Positions 41,108 through 50,239 of a stretch of 64,000 bases of DNA are shown here, piece after piece (the stretch's first letter is position 1; each line of letters begins with the position of its first letter). The stretch covers positions 186,001 through 250,000 of the forward strand of contig JANQRP010000002.1 in assembly GCA_028284495.1 (NCBI GenBank), written 5' to 3'. The translations under genes and the position numbers were made by a program. The notes below the pieces were generated by a model. It was not told the DNA's origin, ran no database searches, and saw nothing but the letters and a program-made list of their open reading frames with translations. The stretch comes from Longimicrobiales bacterium. Its GTDB lineage: Bacteria; Gemmatimonadota; Gemmatimonadetes; Longimicrobiales; Gaopeijiaceae.

Positions 41108-43918
41108 ATGACCACGCGGCCCATGGACCCGGCGCGGGTGGAGGAGGTCTTCCTCGAAGCCCTCGAACTCGACCCTCGGGAGTGGGACGGCTTCCTGGCC
41201 GCCCGCTGCTCCGATCCGGCCGTCGCTCGCGAGGTCCGGTCGCTGCTCGAACACTCGGGCGAGGACGCGCCCCTGCCGGGTCTCGACGAGCCACGGGCGT
41301 TCTCGGGGCACTACCCGGATCGGATCGGCCCCTACCGCATCGTACGTCCGCTGGGCGAGGGCGGCATGGGGGTGGTGCTGCTCGCCATCCGCGAGGGCGA
41401 GGGGTTCGAACAGACGGTCGCGCTGAAGCTGCTGCGGGGTCGCTGGGTGGATCCGACGCTGATCGCGCGGCTCGAGTCGGAGCGTGAGTTGCTCGCCGAG
41501 CTGGAGCATCCGGGCATCGCGCGTCTGATCGACGGCGGGGTGACCGACGACGGACATCCCTACTACGCGATGGAGTACGTGTCCGGCGACGACCTGCTCA
41601 CGCATGCCGCCGCCCACGACCTCGACGTGCCCGCCCGCATCGAACTCTTCGTGCAGGTGTGCGACGCGCTCCACTACGCCCACCAGAAGCTGGTCGTGCA
41701 TCGCGACCTGAAGCCCTCGAACATCCTCGTCGACGCCTCGGGGCGACCGAAGCTCCTCGACTTCGGCATCGCCCGGCGGATCAGGCCCGAGGGGGGCGAT
41801 CACACGAGTCGATGGGTCACGCCGGCCTATGCGAGCCCGGAGCAGGTCCTCGGGCGGAGCCTCACGACCCGTTCGGACGTCTATTCGCTCGGCGTCCTGC
41901 TCTGCGAGGTGCTGGCGGGCGGGCGACCCTACGCGACATCGACGACGAGCCCCGCGGAGCTGGGGCGAATGATCGAGGAGACGACGCCGCGCCGGCCGAG
42001 CGAGGTGGCGGACGCGCCGTCCCTCGCGCGGCGGCTCCGCGGCGACCTCGACACGATCGTCCAGAAGGCGCTCGCGAAGGAACCGGACCGGCGCTACGCC
42101 TCCGCGGCGGCACTCGCCGACGACCTGCGCCGACACCTCGCGGGCCGGCCCATCGAGGCGCGGGCGGACGGCGCGTTCTATACGCTCGGCAAGTTTCTCG
42201 GTCGCCACCGCGGGCTCGCCGCCTCGATCGCGCTGCTGCTCGTCGCGCTGGTCGCGGGCTCGGCCGGGATCGCCTGGCAGGCCCAGCGCGCCGTCGCGGC
42301 GCGGGACGTCGCGGAGGAGGAAGCCGACCGGGCCCGGCTGGTCACCGCCATCATGACCGACCTCTTCCGGCTGGGCGACCCGACGCTCGCGCTCGGCGAC
42401 ACCATCGGGGCGCGGCAGCTCCTGGACGAGGGCTCGCAGCGCGTCGAGGCCCAGCTCGCGGACGACCCGGTCCTCCAGGCGAGCCTCTTCCTCGAGCTTG
42501 GTCGGGTCTATCGGAATCTGGGCATCGTCGATCGCGCCGAAGGGCTCGCCACGCGCGCCGTCGACCTGCGGGCTGCCGAGCTGCCGGGGTCCGCCGACCA
42601 CGCCGAGGCGGTGGGGCTGCTGGGCCTCGTGTTTCGCGACCAGGCGCGGCCCGCGGAGGCGGTCGAGCGACTCGACGCGGCGCTCGCCATGCGGCGCGCG
42701 AACAACCTCGCCGGCGATTCCCTCGACGCGGCGTGGATGAGCGAGCTGGGATGGGCCGTGCGCGACGTGGGCGAGCACGATCGGGCCAACCGGATCATGA
42801 CCGAGGCGCTCGAACTGCAGCGCGAGATCCACGGACCCGATCACCCCGCCGTGGCCGGCACGCTGCTCGGTCTCGCCGCCACCATGCACGATCAGGGGAG
42901 CTTCGACGAGGCGGAGGCCCTCCTGCTCGACGCGATCGACCGCGGCGCGGCCGACCGACCGACGCCCTCCATGGCGAGCCTCACGCTCAACGTCGGGATG
43001 GTGCGCCGGCTCCGCGAACAGTACGGCGACGCCCACCGCTTCCTGGTGGACGCGCTCCGTTTCCACGAAGCGCTGCTCGGCGCGGAGCACCCGGCCACCC
43101 TCGACGCGCGCGAGGAGTTCGGTACGAACCTGGCCGCCCTCGGGCGGTTCGCGGAGGCGCGTCCGGTGCTGACGACCAACCTCGACATCGCCGTCAGGAC
43201 GCTCGGCGAGGAGCATGTGCGCACCCGAGGTGCACGGGAGGCGCTCGCGATGATCGATTTCGATCTCGGCGACCTCGCCTCCGCCGAGGCGCGGATCGAC
43301 TCGGCGCTCGTCCAGAAGCGAAACGCGCTGGGCCCCGACCACGCCGGCGTGGTGTTTTCGCTGATCCTGCTCGGGGAGGCGCGGCTCGCTCGCGGCGACG
43401 CGACCGGGTCCGACGCCGCCTTCCGCGATGCGCTCGCGGTCGGCGACCGGACCGGGGGGAACGAGGGCGTCTACGGCGCCTGGGCCCGGCGTGGTCTCGC
43501 CGAGGTCTCTCTGGCGCGGGGCGAGGCGGTGCGCGCGGACTCTCTCCTGTCGATCACGGAAACGCTGCACGCCGACCTCCTCCGGCCGGGGCACCGCTAC
43601 GTCCTCGACGCCCAGCGGACCCGGGCGCGCATCGAGATCGCGACCGGCCGTCCCGACCTCGCCGTGCCGCGCCTCCGCACGGTACTCGACTATGAGGCGG
43701 AGACGCGCCCCACCCCGCACCCCCGGAAGGGGCGGACCCTCGCGCTCCTCCATGCGGCCCACTTCGCGCTCGGCGACACAGCGGCGGCGGAGCAGGCGCG
43801 GGAGGCCGCGCTGGCCGAGTTCTCGGAGCTTCCGGACACGCACCCGGACCGGCGCGCGCTCATCGCCGACGCCACACCTCCGGCCGGCGCGGACTCCCCA
43901 TCGGGGCGAACCCCGTGA
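41108..43918 (+). CDS. Serine/threonine protein kinase with TPR repeats
   Basis: A 936-residue membrane kinase. The kinase domain (about 80-340) has GEGGMGVVLLA, the VALKLL lysine, HRDLKPSNILVD catalytic loop and DFGIARRI, followed by TPAYASPEQ and the SDVYSLG region. One membrane helix (SIALLLVALVAGSAGIAW, near 375-392) leads to a long periplasmic TPR region (about 430-900) with repeated 42-residue units such as ALELQREIHGPDHPAVAGTL. TPRs likely sense partners. It overlaps the ECF sigma gene by 4 bases, typical of the kinase-sigma modules of Acidobacteriota and Gemmatimonadota. The start is ATG 41108; the longer frame adds 12 residues. Confidence 0.92.
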   Translation: MTTRPMDPARVEEVFLEALELDPREWDGFLAARCSDPAVAREVRSLLEHSGEDAPLPGLDEPRAFSGHYPDRIGPYRIVRPLGEGGMGVVLLAIREGEGFEQTVALKLLRGRWVDPTLIARLESERELLAELEHPGIARLIDGGVTDDGHPYYAMEYVSGDDLLTHAAAHDLDVPARIELFVQVCDALHYAHQKLVVHRDLKPSNILVDASGRPKLLDFGIARRIRPEGGDHTSRWVTPAYASPEQVLGRSLTTRSDVYSLGVLLCEVLAGGRPYATSTTSPAELGRMIEETTPRRPSEVADAPSLARRLRGDLDTIVQKALAKEPDRRYASAAALADDLRRHLAGRPIEARADGAFYTLGKFLGRHRGLAASIALLLVALVAGSAGIAWQAQRAVAARDVAEEEADRARLVTAIMTDLFRLGDPTLALGDTIGARQLLDEGSQRVEAQLADDPVLQASLFLELGRVYRNLGIVDRAEGLATRAVDLRAAELPGSADHAEAVGLLGLVFRDQARPAEAVERLDAALAMRRANNLAGDSLDAAWMSELGWAVRDVGEHDRANRIMTEALELQREIHGPDHPAVAGTLLGLAATMHDQGSFDEAEALLLDAIDRGAADRPTPSMASLTLNVGMVRRLREQYGDAHRFLVDALRFHEALLGAEHPATLDAREEFGTNLAALGRFAEARPVLTTNLDIAVRTLGEEHVRTRGAREALAMIDFDLGDLASAEARIDSALVQKRNALGPDHAGVVFSLILLGEARLARGDATGSDAAFRDALAVGDRTGGNEGVYGAWARRGLAEVSLARGEAVRADSLLSITETLHADLLRPGHRYVLDAQRTRARIEIATGRPDLAVPRLRTVLDYEAETRPTPHPRKGRTLALLHAAHFALGDTAAAEQAREAALAEFSELPDTHPDRRALIADATPPAGADSPSGRTP

Positions 43919-44520
43919 CCGACACGACCCGTGAGGGCGGCGACGCCGGACCCCCGCCCACCCCCGACCCCGCGGAGATCACACAGGCCCTCGTCGACCT
44001 CTCGAACGGCGACGAGCGCGCCCTCGATCAGCTCTTCCCGGTCGTGTACGAGCATCTGCGGGGCATCGCGCGGCGGGAGCTCGGTCGCGAACGCCCCGAT
44101 CACACGCTGAACGCCACGGCGCTCGTCCACGAGGCGTACCTGAAGCTCGTCCAGCTCGACTCGATCACGTGGGAGGGACGTGCGCACTTCTTCGGGGCGG
44201 CGGCGTCCGCGATGCGGCGGATCCTGATCTCGTACGCACGCCGTCGGAACGCCGAGAAGCGAGGGTCGGGCGCCGCGCACGTGAGCCTGGACGACGTGCT
44301 GCTCGCGGCGCAGGAGCGGCCCGACCTCGTGCTCGCGCTCGACGAGGCGCTGACCCGCCTGGCCGAGGTCAACGAGCGGCATGCGCGGGTGGTCGAATGC
44401 CGCTACTTCGCCGGCATGAACATCGAGGAGACGGCGTCGGCGCTCGACACGTCACCCGCCACGGTGAAGCGCGACTGGCTGGTGGCCCGCGCCTGGCTGA
44501 ACCGCGAGCTCGCGGGCTAG
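43915..44520 (+). CDS. ECF sigma factor (TIGR02999-like)
   Basis: A 201-residue sigma-70-type factor of the ECF class. Region 2 includes LFPVVYEHLRGIARRELGRERPDHTLNATALVHEAYLKL and FFGAAASAMRRILISYARRRNAEKRG; region 4 includes FAGMNIEETASALDTSPATVKRDWLVARAWL. This subfamily is typically encoded next to PknB-type kinases that control it, rather than next to an anti-sigma factor. GTG start overlapping the kinase stop. Its TAG stop shares the four bases CTAG with the stop of the convergent gene. Confidence 0.9.
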   Translation: MTDTTREGGDAGPPPTPDPAEITQALVDLSNGDERALDQLFPVVYEHLRGIARRELGRERPDHTLNATALVHEAYLKLVQLDSITWEGRAHFFGAAASAMRRILISYARRRNAEKRGSGAAHVSLDDVLLAAQERPDLVLALDEALTRLAEVNERHARVVECRYFAGMNIEETASALDTSPATVKRDWLVARAWLNRELAG

Positions 44521-45722
44521 GCGGCGCGCGCCCGCTCGGGCATCGGCCCCCACCCGCGGATCAGCTCGACCCCGAGGTTCATCTGGCGGCTGAGCGTCTG
44601 GTGCAGCTCGCCCAGCTCGGCCGGGCTCCACTCCGCCCCCGCGATTCGGTCCGTCGTCTCGAACAGCCCGAGTGAGACGTCGTTCCGGGCCTCGTGGTAT
44701 CGGGCCAGCCCGGCGTCGCCGTCCCGGATCCAGCCGCGTGCCAGCGCCTCCGCGTCCCGGAACGCGTCCGAGATGCCGTGCGCCGTCGCGGGATCCCGGA
44801 AGAGCCCGGCGTCTCCGACGAGCGCCCACCCCGGCCCGTGCGGGGTGCGCACCGATCCGAGCCGGCCCGCGAACGCGCGGGTCCGGAGCTGGTCGGCACC
44901 CGCGCGGAGGCGCGAGGCGAGCTCGCCGTCCATGCGGCCGAGCGTGGTCAGGTACAGCTCGATCATCCCGTGCCGGCCGGCCCGCGCGAACACCTCCGGC
45001 GACATCGCCGCGAAGAGGCACGTCTCGCCCTGGTTGGTGGGGATGATGCCCATCGACACGCCCGGCTCCCCCCGTCCCGCCGCGAACCCCCATCGATATC
45101 GGCAGGCCAGGTCGGCGGTGGTGCGCACGTACCCGTAGATCGTGGCCGAGGTGTGCTCGGAGGTGCGCTCCACGGGGGCCCCGACGAGCCGCGCGACGGT
45201 CGAGTTCTTGCCGTCCGCGCCCACCACCAGCTCCGCGCCCACGTCCGCCGAGGCGCCCGCGCGACCCGCGAGTCGAACGCCGACCACGCGACCCGACGGG
45301 GACCGCGCGAGATCCGCGACCCGGACCCCGTACACCACGTCCACGCCGGCCTGCACGGCCGCCTGGTTCAGGATCGGATCGAGCACGACGCGGCGCGGCG
45401 CGTACAGGCCCTCGACGCCGTCCTTCGGGGCGATCGGGATCTCGATCTGATGCCCGCCGTAGTCGAAGACCGTGGCCACGATGCGCGGCGTACCAGCCGC
45501 CACGACTTCGGGCAGCAGACCCCAGCGGTGGAGCTGCAGCACGCCGCCGCGCATGAGCGCGTGAGTCGAGAGCGTGTCCCGGGTGGGCGGCGACGGGTCC
45601 ACCATGAGCACCCGCAGGCCGGCGCGCGCCAGGAGCATGGCGGTGGCGGCGCCGGCGCACCGGGCGCCCGCGACCACGACGTCGTAGCGGTCGCGCATCC
45701 GGGCGAAGGGGGAGTCGGTCAT
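44517..45722 (-). CDS. FAD-dependent oxidoreductase (geranylgeranyl-reductase-like)
   Basis: A 401-residue flavoprotein. Residues 14-32 (VVVAGARCAGAATAMLLAR) give the FAD-binding GxRCAG motif, and ALVGDAGLFRDPATAHGISDAFRDAE is the second FAD motif of the p-hydroxybenzoate-hydroxylase/geranylgeranyl-reductase group. GADGKNSTVARL is also typical. It sits 14 bases after a flavin monooxygenase gene and shares its operon with OsmC. The substrate is unknown. Confidence 0.88.
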   Translation of the reverse strand: MTDSPFARMRDRYDVVVAGARCAGAATAMLLARAGLRVLMVDPSPPTRDTLSTHALMRGGVLQLHRWGLLPEVVAAGTPRIVATVFDYGGHQIEIPIAPKDGVEGLYAPRRVVLDPILNQAAVQAGVDVVYGVRVADLARSPSGRVVGVRLAGRAGASADVGAELVVGADGKNSTVARLVGAPVERTSEHTSATIYGYVRTTADLACRYRWGFAAGRGEPGVSMGIIPTNQGETCLFAAMSPEVFARAGRHGMIELYLTTLGRMDGELASRLRAGADQLRTRAFAGRLGSVRTPHGPGWALVGDAGLFRDPATAHGISDAFRDAEALARGWIRDGDAGLARYHEARNDVSLGLFETTDRIAGAEWSPAELGELHQTLSRQMNLGVELIRGWGPMPERARAA

Positions 45723-45736
45723 CGATCCATGTCTCC

Positions 45737-46999
45737 TCAGGCGACGGCCCAGATGCGGGGTGACGCCTGGCTGCGGGCGCGGTCCATGTGACGCGCGAGT
45801 TCGAGAGCGTCGTCGGCCGCGCCGAGCAGGAAGCTCGACGAGCGCCGACGCTGGAAGTTCAGGCCCATCGTGTAGAGGCCGGGGACGGCGCCGACGCCCT
45901 CCCGATGACGGATCTCGCCGGCCTCGTCGAAGGCCGGGAGCTGCAGCCACGGGTAGGTCCGGCGGAATCCGGTGGCCCAGATCACGGTGCGGATCCCGAG
46001 AGCGTGGAGGTTCAGTGACGTCGGCGCGTCGGGCATCGGAACCGGCCGGAACGGATCGGGGTCGTCCGCGAATCGCTCGAGGCGCTCGCGCGCGAGGCGG
46101 CGGTCGATCCGACGCCGGATCATCGCCCACTTGAACTCGGCGGCGGCGATGTTCTCGGCGAGGTCGTCCGCGGTCGTCATACGCGCGCCGTCGGCACCGA
46201 CGACCCGCCCGACCAGTCGGACGCCGAGCCGCTGCAGCACGCCGAGGTCGACGTCCGCCGGCTCACCGGGCGCCGAGCCGACCAGCTGCAGTGACGGCTG
46301 CGCCCGGGACGCGGCGAGGTCCCGGACGTCGCCGGCGCGCTCGCCGAGCGACCCCATCGCGTGCAACCACTCCATGACGTCGCGGCCGCGGTATCGACGC
46401 GGGAGTCGGGTATGGCGGCCGACCGCGAGAACCACGTCGCGCCCGCTCCGTCGAAGCTCCGCCGCCAGCTGCACCCCGGTGGCCGAGCTGCCCACGACGA
46501 GCACCCCTCCCGGCGCCAGGCCGGAAGGGCGTCGGTAGTCGGTGGGCACGACCTGGCGGATGCGCGGGTCGAGCCTGTGCGCGAACTCCGGCACCGCTGC
46601 CGTCTGGCTCTGACCCGTCGCGACCACCAGGCGGTCCGCCTGCCAGGTCTGGCCGCTCGTGTGAATCTCGAACCGGTCCCCTTCCCTTCGAGCGGACTCG
46701 ACCGACGTGTTCTCGAGCACCGGTGCCGAGAAGGAGCGCGCGTAGCCCTCCAGGTACTCGACCAGTTCGGTCCAGTGCATGAAGGCGTCCGGGTCCCCCC
46801 CCCTGTCCGACCAGCCGCCCACGCGCGAGAGCCAGCGTGGTGTGAGCAGGCGGAGCGAGTCCCAGCTCTGGGCGCGCCACCGCGCGCCGATCCGGCCCTG
46901 CTCGAGCACCACGTGCTCGACGCCCCGATCGGAGAGTGCGCGGCTCATGGCGAGCCCCGACTGGCTACCTCCGACGATGACCGTATCGACGCGCGGCAT
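45737..46999 (-). CDS. Flavin-binding monooxygenase-like protein
   Basis: A 420-residue FMO/Baeyer-Villiger-type oxidoreductase. FAD motif VIVGGSQSGLAMSRAL (residues 7-22), an FxGxxxHxxx-like region replaced by FAHRLDPRIRQV, a second nucleotide motif VLVVGSSATGVQLAAEL (NADPH), and IWATGFRRTYPWLQLP near the C-terminus. Predicted to oxygenate small organic or sulfur/nitrogen compounds with NADPH and O2. Five bases separate its ATG from the stop of the OsmC gene, so they are co-transcribed. Confidence 0.9.
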   Translation of the reverse strand: MPRVDTVIVGGSQSGLAMSRALSDRGVEHVVLEQGRIGARWRAQSWDSLRLLTPRWLSRVGGWSDRGGDPDAFMHWTELVEYLEGYARSFSAPVLENTSVESARREGDRFEIHTSGQTWQADRLVVATGQSQTAAVPEFAHRLDPRIRQVVPTDYRRPSGLAPGGVLVVGSSATGVQLAAELRRSGRDVVLAVGRHTRLPRRYRGRDVMEWLHAMGSLGERAGDVRDLAASRAQPSLQLVGSAPGEPADVDLGVLQRLGVRLVGRVVGADGARMTTADDLAENIAAAEFKWAMIRRRIDRRLARERLERFADDPDPFRPVPMPDAPTSLNLHALGIRTVIWATGFRRTYPWLQLPAFDEAGEIRHREGVGAVPGLYTMGLNFQRRRSSSFLLGAADDALELARHMDRARSQASPRIWAVA

Positions 47000-47004
47000 G
47001 GTGG

Positions 47005-47577
47005 TCAGCCGCCGTTGACGGTGATGTCCACCGGCACGCTGTTCGTGACGATGTCGTACACCGCCGAGCGGCGGCGCGACTGCTCCACGATCTCGGCGAG
47101 CTTCTCGGCCGGGGCGTCGCCCTCGATCTCGAAGTTCACCCGAATGTTCTGGAAGCCGTTCCGGACCTCGTTCGAGAGACCCAGGATGCCCCGCAGGTCC
47201 ATGTCGCCCTCGATCGAGGACCGGACCGCCGTGAGCGTCACGCCGCGCGCCGAGGCGACGTTGGCGATCCCGCTGGTGAGGCACGACGCGAGGCCCGCCA
47301 GGACGATCTCGATCGGCGCGGCCCCGTTGTCGCCCCCGACCAGCACGGCCGGATGGTCCGCGTCGATCTCGAAGACGCGGCCGTGCTCCTGCTCGGCACC
47401 GGCGCCGTAGAAGGAGTGGATCGACGTGCGGCTGTGCGTGCCGGCCTGCCATTCGTTGGTGGCGCGGAAGCGGAACTCCGCGAGCTCCGGCATCTCGCCG
47501 ACGTGGTTGATGGTGGCGAAGAGGGTCGGAACGTCGACTCCGTTGAGCGGGGCCCGCTCGAGGGTGGCCTGCGACAT
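47005..47577 (-). CDS. OsmC-family protein
   Basis: A 190-residue OsmC-fold protein, first gene of the flavoprotein operon. The first conserved cysteine is in GLASCLTSGIANVASARG; the position of the second catalytic cysteine reads RRRSAVYDIVTNSVPV, i.e. lacks Cys, as in OsmC relatives that are not classical thiol peroxidases. Such proteins may reduce organic peroxides or bind organosulfur compounds. Start at ATG 47577 preferred over an upstream Met because the extra residues are arginine-rich and unlike the family. Confidence 0.88.
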   Translation of the reverse strand: MSQATLERAPLNGVDVPTLFATINHVGEMPELAEFRFRATNEWQAGTHSRTSIHSFYGAGAEQEHGRVFEIDADHPAVLVGGDNGAAPIEIVLAGLASCLTSGIANVASARGVTLTAVRSSIEGDMDLRGILGLSNEVRNGFQNIRVNFEIEGDAPAEKLAEIVEQSRRRSAVYDIVTNSVPVDITVNGG

Positions 47578-47711
47578 CGCTATGTCTCCTGTCCTGAGGA
47601 TCGGTTCGGTGCACCCCGTTCGGGTGCTCACCGATCAAAGGCGCAGGATCGTCCGGAATCGGCTCATCGGATCCGGGATCGGTCGCTCGACCCCCGATTC
47701 GATGCCATTCG

Positions 47712-48887
47712 TCACCTCAGAATCCGGTACCGGCGGAGGTACTCGACACCGAACTCGTCGGCGCGCTTCGTGACCAGCACGTCGTCGCGCTGATCGACCA
47801 CCTCCTCGTCCGGCGGCAGATCGAGCCGCGCCACCTGCTCACCCGAGTCACCGTCGAGCACCCACCACGTGCGAGGATCTCGCCGCTCTTCTCGCGCGAG
47901 CCAGATCAGGCCCGACTGCGCGGCCACCACCGCCGAGACCGCCGGCATCGTTTCGGGGACCCACACGCCACCGGTGTAGGCGTCGCGCACGCGGTCGCTC
48001 AACGTCGCCTCGCGCTCGGCGCGAATCTCGGCGACCGGAGCGGGCATCGGGGCGTAGGCCCACGTGCGGTCGAACACCGTGTCGCCGTCGGCCGCGACAC
48101 TCATCACGCGGAACGTCCCCGGCTCGGGATTCCCCGCGGGATCACGCTCGACCCAGAGCAGTCGGCGTCCGTCGCGCGTGTGCTCGAGCGCGGGCCCCGT
48201 CTGGATGCCGGACAGCATGCCCTCGGGCGTCTGCACCATGAACGGCGAGGGCAGGAGCACGACCGTGTCTCCGAGCACACCGTCGGCCCGAAGGGTGCGG
48301 ACCGGCACGCCCGCCCGAAGCTCGGCGGGCGGCCCGCCGGTGCCCGGGCCCGGCACGATCAGCCCCGGGAACGCCAGCACGGATCCGTCAGGAGCGCGGA
48401 CCGCACCCCGGTAGATCATGGTGGCCAGGCCCTCGCCGAGTCGGGCGGTCGGCCACCGCTCTTCGTCGACGAGGGTGCCGTCGAGGTCGAAGCGACTCAT
48501 CCGCTGGTTGCCCGAGTCGAACACCCAGAGGCCCGTCGAGTCGATCGAGATCGATCCCACCGACTGGAATTCGCCCGGCCCTTCTCCGCGCCGTCCGATC
48601 GTGCCGTCGAACGTGCCGTCCGCGGCGTGCACCCGGACGTAGCCGTCCACCCGCTGGCCCACGTACAGCCTGCCCCGCGGCCCGATCGCGACGTCCCCGA
48701 CGGCGGTGAGCGCCTGCTCGACGTCGTCGAGGGATCCGATCTCGTGGATCAGCTCGACCTCCCAGGAGGGGGCGTCCGGCGCGGACGACGCGGTGCCCGG
48801 CGCCTCCGAGCAGCCGGCGACCGCAAGCGCCAGCAGTGCGCGCGGTACCCACCACCCGTGCGGTCGCGGCCGGCTCGTCGCCCTCAT
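47712..48887 (-). CDS. Six-bladed beta-propeller lipoprotein
   Basis: A 391-residue lipoprotein (lipobox AVAGC, cysteine near residue 26). The rest has NHL/6-bladed propeller features: DVAIGPRGRLYVGQRVDGYVRVHAADG, GEGPGEFQSVGSISIDSTGLWVFDSGNQRMSRFD and later blades. Similar lipoproteins are abundant in Gemmatimonadota; functions are not established. ATG overlaps the stop of the upstream secreted protein (ATGA). Confidence 0.85.
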   Translation of the reverse strand: MRATSRPRPHGWWVPRALLALAVAGCSEAPGTASSAPDAPSWEVELIHEIGSLDDVEQALTAVGDVAIGPRGRLYVGQRVDGYVRVHAADGTFDGTIGRRGEGPGEFQSVGSISIDSTGLWVFDSGNQRMSRFDLDGTLVDEERWPTARLGEGLATMIYRGAVRAPDGSVLAFPGLIVPGPGTGGPPAELRAGVPVRTLRADGVLGDTVVLLPSPFMVQTPEGMLSGIQTGPALEHTRDGRRLLWVERDPAGNPEPGTFRVMSVAADGDTVFDRTWAYAPMPAPVAEIRAEREATLSDRVRDAYTGGVWVPETMPAVSAVVAAQSGLIWLAREERRDPRTWWVLDGDSGEQVARLDLPPDEEVVDQRDDVLVTKRADEFGVEYLRRYRILR

Positions 48888-50068
48888 CGAGCGTTCCCCG
48901 CGCCTCCACTCTCCATCGCGCGCGTGGCGGGACTCGCGTCGGCCGGGCGTCCCTGAACCCCGTCCGAGCGCACGCGGGCCAGGATCTCCGACAGCACGGG
49001 GTGGTAGCTGCGTACCACCTCGTCGGTGGTCGGTGGATGCTGCGCGGTCAGCAGTACGAACCAGGGCGCGGCGTCCGCAGCCACGGTCTGCTGGTAGCCG
49101 ATGCCCCGCTCGCCGAGCACCACCCGGAGTCCGCCGGAGATGGCACGCACCGCGTCGAAGCCGGGCACGTTCCACTCGCAGATCATCCACTCGTCCTCCT
49201 CGAACTCCATGCTCTGCTGTTCGAAACCGCGCCGGGCCGTGCCATAGGAGAGGGCGAAAGCACGCGCCAGGGACGTATCCGCCTGAGGCATGAGCACGCC
49301 GTTGACGATCGGTCCCCCCGGCGAGCCCGATCGCCACGTCGCGCGCCAGCCCACCTCCCGCCGTGGCGAGCGCTGAACCTCGACGAGGGCGAAGCTGTCG
49401 GCGACCATGGGCAGGTGCGCACCTTCGAACCGCATCGGCCCGAGGTCGGCCTGCCACAGGGGAAGGCCCGGACCCATGACGCCGTCCGTGACCCCGACGC
49501 CGCCGAGCGTCCCCGCCACGAAGGCGTCGAGCCGCGGCTGGAACGCGTCGCGCTGGTCGAGCGCCGTGGTGATCCGATGCTTCACGAGCTGCCCGTCCTT
49601 CTCGAACACGAAGAGCCACGTCCAGCGTCGCACGCCGTCGAGCTCGTAGGTGCCCTGTGCCTGCATGCCGGCGTACGTGCGCCCGTCCGTGCCCATGACC
49701 TCGATCGGGCCCTCCTCCTCGAGCACGACCTCCACGCTGTCCCCCTGCGCCACCATCCAGTCGAAGATCTGACCGCGGGCGTTCTCGAACTGCTCCTCGA
49801 GGGTCTCGCCGCTGTCGAAGAGGTAGAGCGTCACGCTGGGCGCGTCCTCGATCGGCGAGGCGTAGTTGATCGTCAGTCCGAGACCGGTCCGAGGCGCCAC
49901 ACGCACGCGGTACACGTCGAAGGTGTCGACCGCCATCGGGACGTCGAACCCGGCGATGTGTGCGGTCGATGGTTCCGACTCGAAGATGCTCTGGGCGATC
50001 GTCGGACCGGGCGTGGCGAACAGCGGGATCAGGACGCCGGCCGCGAGTGGGAGTGCACGACGGATCAT
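48884..50068 (-). CDS. Secreted protein of unknown function
   Basis: A 394-residue exported protein with a signal peptide ending near PTIAQ (residue 26). No family recognised; the mature part is beta-rich with acidic patches, e.g. VRVAPRTGLGLTINYASP and EGPIEVMGTDGRTYAGMQAQGTYELDG. Two cysteines at most. It overlaps the downstream propeller lipoprotein gene by 4 bases and is probably expressed with it. Confidence 0.75.
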   Translation of the reverse strand: MIRRALPLAAGVLIPLFATPGPTIAQSIFESEPSTAHIAGFDVPMAVDTFDVYRVRVAPRTGLGLTINYASPIEDAPSVTLYLFDSGETLEEQFENARGQIFDWMVAQGDSVEVVLEEEGPIEVMGTDGRTYAGMQAQGTYELDGVRRWTWLFVFEKDGQLVKHRITTALDQRDAFQPRLDAFVAGTLGGVGVTDGVMGPGLPLWQADLGPMRFEGAHLPMVADSFALVEVQRSPRREVGWRATWRSGSPGGPIVNGVLMPQADTSLARAFALSYGTARRGFEQQSMEFEEDEWMICEWNVPGFDAVRAISGGLRVVLGERGIGYQQTVAADAAPWFVLLTAQHPPTTDEVVRSYHPVLSEILARVRSDGVQGRPADASPATRAMESGGAGNAR

Positions 50069-50160
50069 GAGGTCTCCGGGCGGAGGAAGGGGCGTGGACC
50101 CGGGATCATTCCCCGTCGGTGGCTTGGGAGGTCCATCGGCGGGTCGCCCAGACGCACGAC

Positions 50161-50188
50161 GGGGGAGGGCGCCGAGGCACCCTCCCCC
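50161..50188. terminator. Hairpin between the 5'-nucleotidase and the secreted gene
   Basis: A perfect 9-bp inverted repeat, GGGGGAGGG (50161-50169) and CCCTCCCCC (50180-50188), with a 10-base loop lies 52 bases downstream of the 5'-nucleotidase stop. No T-run follows in either direction, so it may be a Rho-assisted or structural terminator. Confidence 0.45.
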
Positions 50189-50239
50189 GCGTGACTCTCG
50201 GCCCGTCGAGTCCCGACGAGCCGGCTTCCTCCCGTCCGA

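Noticed and set aside
40967..43843. Long minus-strand extension upstream of the globin, through the kinase
   Set aside because: The kinase frame on the plus strand is unmistakable; the globin has its own ATG at 40966.
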